From NCBI GenBank assembly GCA_035468355.1, contig DATITA010000012.1, forward strand, positions 1-64,000: 64,000 nt of DNA. Direction: 5' to 3'. Made by a program: the position numbers and the translations under genes. The notes under the pieces are model-generated. The model was not told the origin of the DNA and ran no database searches. It saw only the letters and a list, made by a program, of their open reading frames with translations. Of the stretch, positions 8,653-17,169 are shown piece after piece; positions within the stretch are counted from its first letter, which is position 1; each line of letters opens with the position of its first letter. Origin of the DNA: DATKSS01 sp035468355. Lineage in GTDB: Bacteria > Chloroflexota > Dormibacteria > Dormibacterales > Dormibacteraceae.

Positions 8653-8703
8653 ACGAGGACTGGCTAGGAGCAGGTGCTACCGGGACGGGTCCCACGGTTT
8701 GGG

Positions 8704-8716
8704 TCACGTGATCATA
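8704..8716 (-). promoter_or_regulatory. Candidate promoter -10 (TATGAT) with TCACGTGA palindrome for the polysaccharide operon
   Basis: On the minus strand TATGAT occupies 8716-8711, about 58 bases before GTG 8652. The perfect 8-bp palindrome TCACGTGA (8704-8711) overlaps the expected transcription start and could be an operator. No clear -35 was seen. Confidence 0.35.
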
Positions 8717-8761
8717 ACGATTGGGGGCGCGACCCGCGGCGGCGGACCGTACGGAACGAGT

Positions 8762-10045
8762 TCAGTAGACCGGCGAGTCGGCGGTCACCGCCTCCAGCCA
8801 CTTGCGGCAGGAGGTCAGGAACCGCGCGGCCTGCAGCCCGTCCAGCACGCGGTGATCAAACGAGAAGCAGAGATACATCATTGGCTTGATTCCGATCATC
8901 CTGTCGACCGCCACCGGGCGTTCGACGATCGCTTCCATGGTGAGGATGCCCGCCTGGCCCGGGTTGATGACCGAGTAGCTGAACAGGGTGCCGAACGTGC
9001 CGGAGTTGTTGACCGTGAAGGTTCCACCGGAGAGGTCGTCGGCTTTGAGCTGCTTGTTCCGGGCGCGCGTCGCGACGTCGTTGATGGCGCGCGCGATCCC
9101 CGCGATCGAGAGGCCGTCGGCCCTGCGGATCACTGGTACCACCAGCGTGTCCTCCAGCCCGACCGAAACGCCGACGTTGATGTCTCGGTGGACTATGAGC
9201 TCCGTCTCGTTGAACGTCGCGTTCACCTCGGGGTGCTCGCGCAGCGCGGAGACGGCCGCCGCGATCACGTACGGCAGGTAGGTCAGCGAGAAACCTTCCT
9301 GTTTCTGGAACGCCGCCTTGTTGGCGCTGCGGTTGGCGACCACGCCGGACATGTCCGCCTCCTGGGTCTGCCAGGCGTGGGGGATCGTGCTCTTCGAGCG
9401 CGTCATGTTCTCGGCGATCAGGCGGCGGACACGGGTGAGCTGCACGACCTGGTCGCCTTCTCCCGGCTTCGCGGCGGGTGATGGAGCCGGCCCGGGAGCG
9501 GCCTGCTGCGTCCTGGCGGCCAACTCCTGCACGTCCTTCTTGGTGACGCGGCCGCCCAGCCCGGTCCCCGTTACCCGGGACAGGTCGACCTTGAGCTCGG
9601 AGGCGACGATCTGCACGGCAGGCGAGTACCGGTGAGCATCGCCTCCCTGCTCGGCGGGAGGATTCTCGCCTCCCCGCGTGGCGGCGAGGTCTTCGCGTAG
9701 CGAGGGGTGGGGAGACACATTGTCCGGTTGCGCCTTCGGCGACGCGACCGCAGGCGCCGGGGCGGGGGCTTCCGGCGACGCGCCGACCTCGTCCTCGGCG
9801 CCGACTTCGACCACCGCGATCTCTGCGCCGGCCTGCACGGTCTGGCCTTCTTGGGCCAGGATCTCGCGCAGGATGCCCGACACGGGCGCCGGCACCTCGG
9901 CGTTGACCTTGTCGGTGTCCACCTCGAGCATGGGCTCGAACTCCACCACCTTGTCGCCCGGTTTGACCAGCCACTTGGAGATGGTCCCCTCGTGGACGGA
10001 CTCGCCCAGCTGCGGCATCACGACCCGGGTCGTCTTGGCGGCCAT
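8762..10045 (-). CDS. 2-oxoacid dehydrogenase complex E2, dihydrolipoamide acyltransferase
   Basis: 427 aa. Domains in order: lipoyl domain 4-80 with lipoylated Lys46 in EVDTDKVNAE; an Ala/Pro-rich linker; the peripheral-subunit-binding domain 139-176 (YSPAVQIVASELKVDLSRVTG); and the trimer-forming acyltransferase core 198-427 with the catalytic HRVLDG motif near residue 398. It transfers the acyl group from the E1 thiamine adduct to CoA. ATG 10045 shares one base with the E1 stop codon (TGATG), so E1 and E2 are coupled. The linker carries an odd palindrome-derived segment (residues ~107-136). Substrate (branched-chain 2-oxoacids, pyruvate or acetoin) is not decidable here. Confidence 0.93.
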   Translation of the reverse strand: MAAKTTRVVMPQLGESVHEGTISKWLVKPGDKVVEFEPMLEVDTDKVNAEVPAPVSGILREILAQEGQTVQAGAEIAVVEVGAEDEVGASPEAPAPAPAVASPKAQPDNVSPHPSLREDLAATRGGENPPAEQGGDAHRYSPAVQIVASELKVDLSRVTGTGLGGRVTKKDVQELAARTQQAAPGPAPSPAAKPGEGDQVVQLTRVRRLIAENMTRSKSTIPHAWQTQEADMSGVVANRSANKAAFQKQEGFSLTYLPYVIAAAVSALREHPEVNATFNETELIVHRDINVGVSVGLEDTLVVPVIRRADGLSIAGIARAINDVATRARNKQLKADDLSGGTFTVNNSGTFGTLFSYSVINPGQAGILTMEAIVERPVAVDRMIGIKPMMYLCFSFDHRVLDGLQAARFLTSCRKWLEAVTADSPVY

Positions 10046-12108
10046 CAGAAGGCGGCCAGGTCGCGGAGGACCTTGGTGATCTTGTCCGGGGTCGGCATGA
10101 AGTACTCCTCCATCGGCACCGCGTAAGGCATCGAGGGCACGTCGAGCCCCCCGAACCGCTTGACCGGGGCATCGAGCCAGCGCCAGGCCTCATCAGCGAT
10201 CAGCGCCGCGACCTCGGAGCCGATGGAAACGCTGAAGTTGTCCTCGTAGAGGACAAGGCATTTGCCCGTCTTGCGCGCCGACGCGATGATCGCGTCCTTG
10301 TCGAGCGGATAGACCGTGCGGAGATCGACGATCTCGACGCTCACGCCATCTTGCTCGAGCGCCTTGGCGGCTTCGAGCGCGTAGTGGACCATGAGGCCGT
10401 AGCAGAAGACCGAGATGTCGGCGCCCTCGCGCACGGTGCGCGCGACCTGCAACGGGATCAGGTACTCGCCCTTGGGTACGGCCTCCTTGAACATGCGATA
10501 GAGCCGCTTGTGCTCGAAGAAGAGCACGGGATCGGGATCGCGGATGGCGGCCAGCAGGAGACCCTTCGCCTCGTAGGGGCTGGATGGGATCACGATCTTC
10601 AAGCCGGGGGTTGCGAACCGCGCCTCGATCGACTGAGAGTGGTACAGCGCGCCATGCGCGTGGCCGCCCATCGGCGCCCTCACGACCATGGGCACGCCCC
10701 AGTCGCCGTCGCTCCGATAGCGGAACTTGGCGATCTCGTTGGTGATCTGGTTGAAAGCCATGTGGGCGAAGTCGGCGAACTGCATCTCCGCCACTGGGCG
10801 CTTGCCGGCGATGGCCAGGCCCAGCGCAACCCCGGCGATCGACGACTCGGCCAGGGGCGTGTCGATGACCCGCGCTTCCCCGAAGCGGGCGCGCAGGCCG
10901 TCCGTGACGAGGAAGACTCCACCCTTCTGGCCCACGTCCTCGCCCAGCACCATCACGCGCTCGTCGCGCTCCATCTCCTCGGTCAGCGCCGAGCGGAGCG
11001 CGGCGACCATGTTCATGTCCTCGGTCTCGACCCCTGGGGCTGGATCGATCGCCTTGGGGAAATCGATCGAGTAGACGTTGGTCAGGGCGTTCTCGGGCGG
11101 CGGGTCAGGGGACTCCATGCCCTCGCGCGTCGCCTGAGTCACCTCTTCTTTGACGCGCTCCTCGAGCTCGGCCACGCCCTCGGCGGAGAGCACGCCTTCG
11201 TCCAGCAGCCGCTTCTTGAACTGCTCCAGGCAGTCGTTCAGCGCGAGGTGGTCGATCTCCTCCTGCGTGCGGTAGCGGCGTTGGTCGTCCTCCGAGGAGT
11301 GCGCACCCAGGCGGTCGACGAGGGCTTCGATCAAAGTTGGGCCCTCACCTGCGCGCGCCCGCGCGACGGCTTCCTTCGAGACCACGTAGCAGGTGACCGG
11401 ATCTCGTCCGTCGACGGTGACGCCCGGGAACCCGTAACCGGCCGCCCGTTGGGCGGCGTACTCGATGCCGTACTCCTTGCGCATCGGAGTCGAGATGGCG
11501 AAGCCGTTGTTCTGGCACACGAAGATCTCCGGCAGCCTGTAGACCGAGGCGAAGTTGAACGCCTCGTGCGTGTCGCCCTCCGCCCCGGCGCCTTCGCCGT
11601 AGCACGTCATCACGACCTTGTCGGTGCCGTCCATCTTCAACGCGTAGGCCACACCCGCCCCGTGCACCATCTGGGTCGCCACGGGCGAGCCGCCGGAAAC
11701 GATGTTGAGCCGCGTGTCCGAGAAGTGCCCGGGCGTCTGCTTGCCGCCGGATGCAGGGTCAGCAGCCTTGGCGAGGACCGAGAGCATCAGGTCGAGCGGC
11801 GACATGCCCATGCGCATGTTCAGCACGACGTCGCGGTAGTACGGCGAGATCCAGTCGTACTTCGGTTTCAACGGCCAGCCCACGCCGATCTGCGCCGCCT
11901 CGTGGCCTGCGCACGAGATGATGAAAGGCGCGCGGCCCTGCCGGTTCAGGACCTGGAACCGGTAGTCGACCTGGCGGCCGAGCAGGATGAAGTGGAACCA
12001 CTCCTTCAGGGTCTTCTCGTCCAGGTCGGTGTCCCGCCACGCCACCGGCGCCTGGAAGCGCCATTCAGGGTTGAAAGTCGGTCCCTTGGTCTTGACGGTC
12101 TGGGCCAT
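10045..12108 (-). CDS. 2-oxoacid dehydrogenase E1, alpha and beta subunits fused in one polypeptide
   Basis: 687 aa. Residues ~1-335 are a full E1-alpha: SCAGHEAAQIG, the thiamine-diphosphate motif from GEGAGAEGD to CQNNGFA (GEG in place of the usual GDG), and DRLGAHSSEDD with the regulatory-loop pattern. Residues ~350-687 are a full E1-beta: LGEDVGQKGGVF, DTPLAESSIAG, RAPMGGHAHGALYHSQS. Separate genes are the commoner form, although fused alpha/beta E1 proteins are known in some phyla. ATG 12108 is chosen because the sequence becomes E1-like there and it lies 8 bases after the E3 stop; the longer frame to 12471 is an antisense-type extension. It decarboxylates a 2-oxoacid and acylates E2. 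Confidence 0.92.
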   Translation of the reverse strand: MAQTVKTKGPTFNPEWRFQAPVAWRDTDLDEKTLKEWFHFILLGRQVDYRFQVLNRQGRAPFIISCAGHEAAQIGVGWPLKPKYDWISPYYRDVVLNMRMGMSPLDLMLSVLAKAADPASGGKQTPGHFSDTRLNIVSGGSPVATQMVHGAGVAYALKMDGTDKVVMTCYGEGAGAEGDTHEAFNFASVYRLPEIFVCQNNGFAISTPMRKEYGIEYAAQRAAGYGFPGVTVDGRDPVTCYVVSKEAVARARAGEGPTLIEALVDRLGAHSSEDDQRRYRTQEEIDHLALNDCLEQFKKRLLDEGVLSAEGVAELEERVKEEVTQATREGMESPDPPPENALTNVYSIDFPKAIDPAPGVETEDMNMVAALRSALTEEMERDERVMVLGEDVGQKGGVFLVTDGLRARFGEARVIDTPLAESSIAGVALGLAIAGKRPVAEMQFADFAHMAFNQITNEIAKFRYRSDGDWGVPMVVRAPMGGHAHGALYHSQSIEARFATPGLKIVIPSSPYEAKGLLLAAIRDPDPVLFFEHKRLYRMFKEAVPKGEYLIPLQVARTVREGADISVFCYGLMVHYALEAAKALEQDGVSVEIVDLRTVYPLDKDAIIASARKTGKCLVLYEDNFSVSIGSEVAALIADEAWRWLDAPVKRFGGLDVPSMPYAVPMEEYFMPTPDKITKVLRDLAAF

Positions 12109-12116
12109 GGTCTCGG

Positions 12117-13493
12117 CTAGACGTGGATGGCGTGGCCGTCCACGGCCAGCGCCGCTTCCATGACGGCCTCGCTGAGAGTCGGATGCGGGTGGATGTTGCG
12201 GCCGAGCTCCCAGGCGTCGCCCTGGAAAAGCTGAGTGAGCGCGGGCTCGGCGATCAGCTCCGTGGCATCGCGACCGACGATGTGGGCCCCCAGCATCCTG
12301 CCGGTCTTGGCGTCGGCGACGATCTTGACGAAGCCGCCCGTATCGCCGTGGATGATGGCTCGCCCGAGCGCCGTGAATGGAAAGCGGCCGATCTTCACCT
12401 CGACTCCCCTGTCCCGCGCCTGCTTCTCGGTCAAACCGACGGACGCGATCTGGGGATGCGAGTACGTGCACCGCGTGACCAGCTCCTGGTCCATGGGCGC
12501 GACCCGCTGGCCCGCGATGTCCTCGACGGCCGTCATGCCCTCGTGCGCCGCGGCATGAGCGAGCAGGTACCCACCCACGACGTCGCCGATGGCATGGATG
12601 CCCTCAGCCGACGTCTTCATCCACTCGTCGACCTTGACGAAGCCGTTGGGGTGGGTCTGGACGCCGACCTGCTCCAGCCCGACGTCCTTAGACCGCGGAG
12701 CTCGGCCCACGGCCACCAGCAGCTGGCGCGCCCACACCTCGCCCTGGTCCGTCTCGACGCTCACGCCGTCCCGCGCCTTCTTCGCGCCCTTGACCTTGAC
12801 CCCGAGACGGCAGTCGATGCCGGCCTTCTTGAACTGGGAGAGCATCTCCTTGGAGATCTCCTCGTCCTCGAGCGGCACGAGCCTGTCCATCGCCTCGAGC
12901 AGGGTGACCTTGACGCCGAGCTGGCTGTAAAGGGTCGAGAACTCGACCCCCACCGCGCCGGCGCCGATGATGCAGATCGACTCCGGCACGCTCGCGGCAA
13001 GAGTGGCGTTGTCTGAGCTCACGATGAACTGGCCGTCGAATTCGAGGCCCGGGAGCGATTTGACCGTCGAGCCGGTCGCCACGATGAGGTCCTTCGCCTT
13101 GACCTGCTTGCCGCCGACGTCGATCGTGTTGCGGTCGCGGATCTTCCCGCGGCCCTCGACGACTTCGATCTTGTTCTTCTTCATCAAGAACTGCACGCCC
13201 TTGTGCAGCTGGCTGACGATCGCGTCGCGGCGGGCTGCGATCCGGGCGTAGTCGTACTGCACCTTGTCGGCGTTGACCCCGAATTCCGGGCCTCGTGCGG
13301 CCACGCGGTGGTACAGCTCCGATGACTCCAGCAGGGCCTTGGTTGGGATGCATCCCAGGTGAAGGCACGTGCCTCCGAGCTTGTCGGCCTCGACCAGCGC
13401 GACCTTCAGGCCGAGCTGGGACGCCCGGATGGCGGCTGGGTAACCACCCATGCCACCCCCCAGGATCGCCACGTCGAAATCAGCGGCGGCCAT
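12117..13493 (-). CDS. lpd: Dihydrolipoyl dehydrogenase (E3)
   Basis: 458 aa, normal family length. FAD motif ILGGGMGGYPAAIRA; redox disulfide Cys43/Cys48 in GGTCLHLGCIPTK; NAD-binding IIGAGAVGVEF; C-terminal HPHPTLSEAVMEAAL with the catalytic His-Glu pair. It reoxidises the dihydrolipoyl groups of E2 and reduces NAD. It is the first gene of the operon lpd, E1 alpha/beta, E2. ATG 13493 is preferred over the longer open frame because the FAD motif then starts at residue 8, and a minus-strand TACACT ends 8 bases upstream, the leaderless spacing seen elsewhere here. Confidence 0.95.
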   Translation of the reverse strand: MAAADFDVAILGGGMGGYPAAIRASQLGLKVALVEADKLGGTCLHLGCIPTKALLESSELYHRVAARGPEFGVNADKVQYDYARIAARRDAIVSQLHKGVQFLMKKNKIEVVEGRGKIRDRNTIDVGGKQVKAKDLIVATGSTVKSLPGLEFDGQFIVSSDNATLAASVPESICIIGAGAVGVEFSTLYSQLGVKVTLLEAMDRLVPLEDEEISKEMLSQFKKAGIDCRLGVKVKGAKKARDGVSVETDQGEVWARQLLVAVGRAPRSKDVGLEQVGVQTHPNGFVKVDEWMKTSAEGIHAIGDVVGGYLLAHAAAHEGMTAVEDIAGQRVAPMDQELVTRCTYSHPQIASVGLTEKQARDRGVEVKIGRFPFTALGRAIIHGDTGGFVKIVADAKTGRMLGAHIVGRDATELIAEPALTQLFQGDAWELGRNIHPHPTLSEAVMEAALAVDGHAIHV

Positions 13494-13501
13494 CTCGACT
13501 A

Positions 13502-13507
13502 AGTGTA
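13502..13507 (-). promoter_or_regulatory. -10-like TACACT for lpd
   Basis: Minus-strand TACACT, 8 bases before ATG 13493. It is part of a short divergent promoter region shared with the gene at 13560. Confidence 0.5.
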
Positions 13508-13546
13508 GGTGGCGCCACTCCAACTCTTCAGGAGGCTGCGCGATGT

Positions 13547-13552
13547 TAGATT
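13547..13552 (+). promoter_or_regulatory. -10-like TAGATT before 13560
   Basis: TAGATT ends 7 bases before ATG 13560. Together with the lpd hexamer it forms a back-to-back promoter pair about 40 bp apart. Confidence 0.45.
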
Positions 13553-13559
13553 GCCCCGG

Positions 13560-14717
13560 ATGCCGCGGCTGAGGCGCCGGCCCGTGCTCTTTGCGGCGGC
13601 CATGGGCGCGCTCCTGCCGCTGGCGGCGGTCGAGGCGGTCGGCGCCGCCACCCAGGTGGCCCAACGCCCGTACGAGAGCGATTTCGCCCTCTATTACGGC
13701 GTTTCGACCATCGGCCTCCATTCCGGGTTTTCGCGTATCTACGAGGAGGCCCTGCGCGTGCAAGTGTGGGCAAGCCTCGCTTCGAGCCTGGGCGGCCCGC
13801 TCGCCCCTTTCCCGGTGATCCAGCCTCCGACGATGGCGCTGTTCACGGAGCCTTTCGCCCTGCTTCCTTTCACCCTGGCCTACGGGATATGGCTGGCGCT
13901 GATCGGGGCGTCGGTCCTGGCGGCCTGGTGGCTCGCCGCCCCGGGTGGGCCGCTGCCGCGGGCAGGCCATCTCGTCGCGCTCGTCGCGCTGCTGCCGGTT
14001 GGCCTCGGCCTCTTCGTGGGGCAGGTGGTGTTCATCGTGTTCGCCTCGGTGCTCGTGGCCTGGTGGCTGCTGCGCGAAAGGCGGGACGTCGCGGCCGGGC
14101 TCGTCCTGCTGCTCATCCTGCTCAAGCCGCAGGAGGCGGCGCTGGTCCCGTTCGCACTGCTCCTGGCGGGCCGGCTGCGCGCGTTCGTGACCTGGGTGAC
14201 GGGGACCGCCGTCGTGGCGGCCGTCTCACTCGCGGCGATCGGCACCCAAGGCGTGGCCGCGTACGCCGCCCGGCTGGCCGGGGTGTCGGCCCATCCCGAG
14301 GTCTACGTATCGGTGCCCGACCTGTCCGTGCCGAGCCTGGCCGGCGGAGGTTTTGCCGGCCTGGTCGCGACCGGCGTGATCGTCGCCGTCGCACTCTTCG
14401 CCATGTGGGCGCACCGCGAGCGCGGCCTCGAGCTGCCGCTCGCGATCGCGGTGGTGGGATCGCTCGCCGCCACTCCGTACCTCCATGAGCCGGACACCGT
14501 CATGCTGGTCGCGGCCGGTTGGCTCTACCTGCGCACCAAGCCGCCGGACTGGGCGGTCGCATACCTGGTCCTGGGCTACGTTCTCATCGACCTGGGGCAG
14601 GTCCCCGCCGTCGGTTGGGCTCCCGTCGTCGTGCTGGAAGCGGTGTGGCTGTGCGCAATGGCGGTATGGCGGCAGCGGCCGGCCGTGCTCAGCGATGCGT
14701 CACCGGCACCCGCTTGA
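13560..14717 (+). CDS. GT87/DUF2029 family polytopic membrane glycosyltransferase-like protein
   Basis: 385 aa, about ten membrane helices. YESDFALYYGVSTIGLHSGF carries the early Asp expected of GT87 (DUF2029) mannosyltransferase-like proteins; the VIQPPTMALFTEPFALLPF and LKPQEAALVPFALLLAGR segments match the paralogue at 16028-17071. Members use polyprenyl-phosphate mannose or arabinose outside the membrane; this one's donor is unknown. ATG 13560 is chosen because a -10-like TAGATT sits 7 bases upstream. The 3' end overlaps the convergent gene at 14700 by 18 bases. Confidence 0.75.
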   Translation: MPRLRRRPVLFAAAMGALLPLAAVEAVGAATQVAQRPYESDFALYYGVSTIGLHSGFSRIYEEALRVQVWASLASSLGGPLAPFPVIQPPTMALFTEPFALLPFTLAYGIWLALIGASVLAAWWLAAPGGPLPRAGHLVALVALLPVGLGLFVGQVVFIVFASVLVAWWLLRERRDVAAGLVLLLILLKPQEAALVPFALLLAGRLRAFVTWVTGTAVVAAVSLAAIGTQGVAAYAARLAGVSAHPEVYVSVPDLSVPSLAGGGFAGLVATGVIVAVALFAMWAHRERGLELPLAIAVVGSLAATPYLHEPDTVMLVAAGWLYLRTKPPDWAVAYLVLGYVLIDLGQVPAVGWAPVVVLEAVWLCAMAVWRQRPAVLSDASPAPA

Positions 14718-16028
14718 AACAAGGTTGAGCCGGGCGCGGGCGAAGTCCGCTGGGTCCCTCACCGGAATGCGCGCCACCGGATCGCCATAGCGATCGATCG
14801 CGCGGTAGTAGAGGGCCGGGTCGGTCTCGAACGGCATGACGAGCGGATCGACTGCCCCGTCCGGCCTCAAGCATGGATCGCCGCGCTCAACCGCCAGCGC
14901 CTGCATATCCGCGACCTGGCGCTGCATGACGACCACCTTCGCGGTCGCGAAGCTGAAGAGCAGGACACCGCTGTTGAAGCACATGAGGAAGATGCAGGCG
15001 AGGACGGCGGGCCGCCAGGTTCCTCTCCACGGGAGCGCCCGAGCGGCGTCGGCGAGGAGGATCAGCCAGAAAACCGCGCCGATGTACTCGTAGCGAGATG
15101 AACCGGACTGGGCAAAACCGAGCTGCGCGCGAGTCAAGCCCGTGACGGCGTAAAACGCGATGAGCCCCACGGCAAGGCTGACAGCAACCGCGTCGGGCCG
15201 CCCTCGTCTCCAGGCCAGGGCCAGCGCCACCGCAGCCGCCCCCAGCATCGGCGCGCCGATCCAGCCGCTCTCTCCGATCAACCCAGCTACGCTCTGGCTC
15301 AGGCCCCAGAGCACGTACTGCGGCACCAGGAAGACGTTCGCAACCGTCGGTTGAGGGTTGGGGTGCGTCCCCATCCGGCCGAAGGCGACGTACCAGGCTG
15401 CCAGCGCGATCCCGGTGGGCATCAACCACACCAGGTCCTTTCGCCGGCCGGGCTCGAGGAAGAGCAGCACGGCCGCCACAATCGCGAAGATGAGGCCGAT
15501 CCCGGAAAACATCAGCGATGCACTCAGCGCCCCGGCGGCGACGGCCATGCGTGCCGGCGTCGACTGAGGCTGCAGCGCGAGAATCGCGATAAGGCCCAGC
15601 GCGCATGAGGCCACCCAGGCCATCTGAAACGCCCACAGTATGTCCTCCCAGCCCATGCCAAGCACCAGAAGCACCACTGCCGCTGCAATGACGATCAGCT
15701 CGCCTGCTCGCCGGCGAACCACCTCGAAGAGGAGCATCACATTGGCGATGTGCAGCGCCAGCAGGACCAGCATGTAGGGGAGGTAGCTACGCAGGCCGAC
15801 CGAGTCGAGCAGGCCCGCGTAGATGATCCGCAAAAGCATTGAAGGGTGCTCGTTGTGAGGTTCGAGGTACGTCAGCCAGGTCCAGTCCGGCGCGGTCAGG
15901 ATGAAGGACCACTCGTCGAAATAGAAGGTGTAGCTCCTGGAGAGCCAAAGGATCGCCGAGCACGCGGCGACGGCCGCGACCACCACGATGAGCCGGGCTT
16001 GCCTGACCCGCACATCTCCGAGCGTCAT
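14700..16028 (-). CDS. Polytopic membrane protein, GT-C (GT39-like) glycosyltransferase candidate
   Basis: 442 aa with about eleven hydrophobic helices. The first loop, SYTFYFDEWSFILTAPDWTW, puts an Asp-Glu pair where GT39/GT83 type enzymes keep their catalytic acid, followed by EPHNEHPSMLLR. No soluble domain apart from a C-terminal tail of ~90 residues. ATG 16028 shares a base with the upstream stop (TGATG), so TTG 16031 is not needed. Probably co-transcribed with the GT87 gene 16028-17071. Function as a membrane glycosyltransferase is inferred from topology and the acidic motif only. Confidence 0.6.
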   Translation of the reverse strand: MTLGDVRVRQARLIVVVAAVAACSAILWLSRSYTFYFDEWSFILTAPDWTWLTYLEPHNEHPSMLLRIIYAGLLDSVGLRSYLPYMLVLLALHIANVMLLFEVVRRRAGELIVIAAAVVLLVLGMGWEDILWAFQMAWVASCALGLIAILALQPQSTPARMAVAAGALSASLMFSGIGLIFAIVAAVLLFLEPGRRKDLVWLMPTGIALAAWYVAFGRMGTHPNPQPTVANVFLVPQYVLWGLSQSVAGLIGESGWIGAPMLGAAAVALALAWRRGRPDAVAVSLAVGLIAFYAVTGLTRAQLGFAQSGSSRYEYIGAVFWLILLADAARALPWRGTWRPAVLACIFLMCFNSGVLLFSFATAKVVVMQRQVADMQALAVERGDPCLRPDGAVDPLVMPFETDPALYYRAIDRYGDPVARIPVRDPADFARARLNLVSSGCR

Positions 16029-17071
16029 CAAGCGGCAGCTGGGGCAGAGAGGTTATCCGCTGTGCGGGAGGGCACGACCAGGACGCCGAACCAGACTGCG
16101 ACGCCGACGAGGATGGGCAGGGGCCGCAGCGGCCAGGCAAGCTCTCCGCCGACCACGACGACCAATAGCCACCAGCGCTGCCAAGCGGGAGGGCCATCAC
16201 GCCAGAACAGCCAGCCGGCGAGGACCAGCATCGCGAAATCCTGCAGGTGCCAGTAGGTGGCGCCGAAGGCGGTGGCGACGATGCCCAGTGCGAAGAGCCG
16301 CGCAAGACCGGCCTCGCGGTTGAGATAGCCACCGAGCATGGCCAATGCGCCGACTGCGGCCTGGGCCAGATAGCCGAGAGTCCCAGCGCCGAGCACGTAC
16401 GCAAGGGTGAAATAGCGGTTGTTGACCACGTGCTGGGCCTCGCCCAGCAGGCTGCGGTAATCGCTCACCCCCTGCGCGCCGATGATGACGACAGACGCAA
16501 CCGCCAGGACACCGGCCGTCACTGCCCAGGAGGCGGCGATGCGCCAGCGCCCTGCCGCCAGCAGGACCAGGGGCAAAAGCAAGACCAGCTGTGGTTTGAA
16601 CGCCGACAGCCCCAGGACAAGCCCTGCGAAGTATGGGCGTCGCTCAGCGAGGCGCCAGCCGGCGGCGACCACCGCAAGGACGACCAGGTTCGGTTGCGCC
16701 AGCCCGACCCCGTACAGGAGCGGGTACCAGGCCAGGGCACCGAGAAGCCAGAGGGTGCGCGCGGGACCTCGACCGGGGGCGGCGATCCACCATGCTGCGG
16801 CCAGCGCGAGCATGGAGACTACGAGCCAGACGTAAACGGCGGCTTGCGCCCCGATGATCGTCAGCGGAACAAGCACCCAGGCCAGCAGCGGGGGCGAGAT
16901 GAACCGTTCGCCGTCGGTGAAGGCGGCCCCAGGACGCAGATGGGCGAACCCATCGTGCTGGAGGCTCAGGGAATAGATGTGAGTCCAGCCGTGCTCGAGC
17001 CCTATCCTCGCTGCCACGTAAACGAGCGTCAGGTCGTTGTCGAGGACGTCGACTCGCATAGGCTGCACCAC
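16028..17071 (-). CDS. GT87/DUF2029 family polytopic membrane glycosyltransferase-like protein
   Basis: At least 347 aa. VDVLDNDLTLVYVAARIGLEHGWTHIY and FISPPLLAWVLVPL, then SAFKPQLVLLLPLVLLAAGR, place it in the same family as the protein at 13560. The called start is GTG 17071, but the frame is open upstream to the citrate synthase stop and encodes a hydrophobic helix (GWFLLVAFAFTAWLVVV). A start nearer 17150 on a non-standard codon would give the usual N-terminal helix. Last but one gene of a run that begins with the citrate synthases at 19403. Confidence 0.7.
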   Translation of the reverse strand: MVQPMRVDVLDNDLTLVYVAARIGLEHGWTHIYSLSLQHDGFAHLRPGAAFTDGERFISPPLLAWVLVPLTIIGAQAAVYVWLVVSMLALAAAWWIAAPGRGPARTLWLLGALAWYPLLYGVGLAQPNLVVLAVVAAGWRLAERRPYFAGLVLGLSAFKPQLVLLLPLVLLAAGRWRIAASWAVTAGVLAVASVVIIGAQGVSDYRSLLGEAQHVVNNRYFTLAYVLGAGTLGYLAQAAVGALAMLGGYLNREAGLARLFALGIVATAFGATYWHLQDFAMLVLAGWLFWRDGPPAWQRWWLLVVVVGGELAWPLRPLPILVGVAVWFGVLVVPSRTADNLSAPAAA

Positions 17072-17169
17072 GACCAGCCAGGCTGTAAAAGCGAAGGCGA
17101 CGAGCAGGAACCATCCGAGCCCGGCGGCGCCGAGGTTGCGCCTGGCCGGCCCGTCCAGCCGCAGCGCCG

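Noticed and set aside
10351..12120. 589-codon plus-strand open frame opposite the E1 gene
   Set aside because: Arg/His/Leu-rich composition typical of antisense reading of a high-GC gene; the minus strand encodes an unmistakable E1 alpha/beta.
12109..12471. N-terminal extension of the E1 frame
   Set aside because: It overlaps the lpd gene in another frame, is Arg-rich without family similarity, and ATG 12108 starts the E1 sequence properly.
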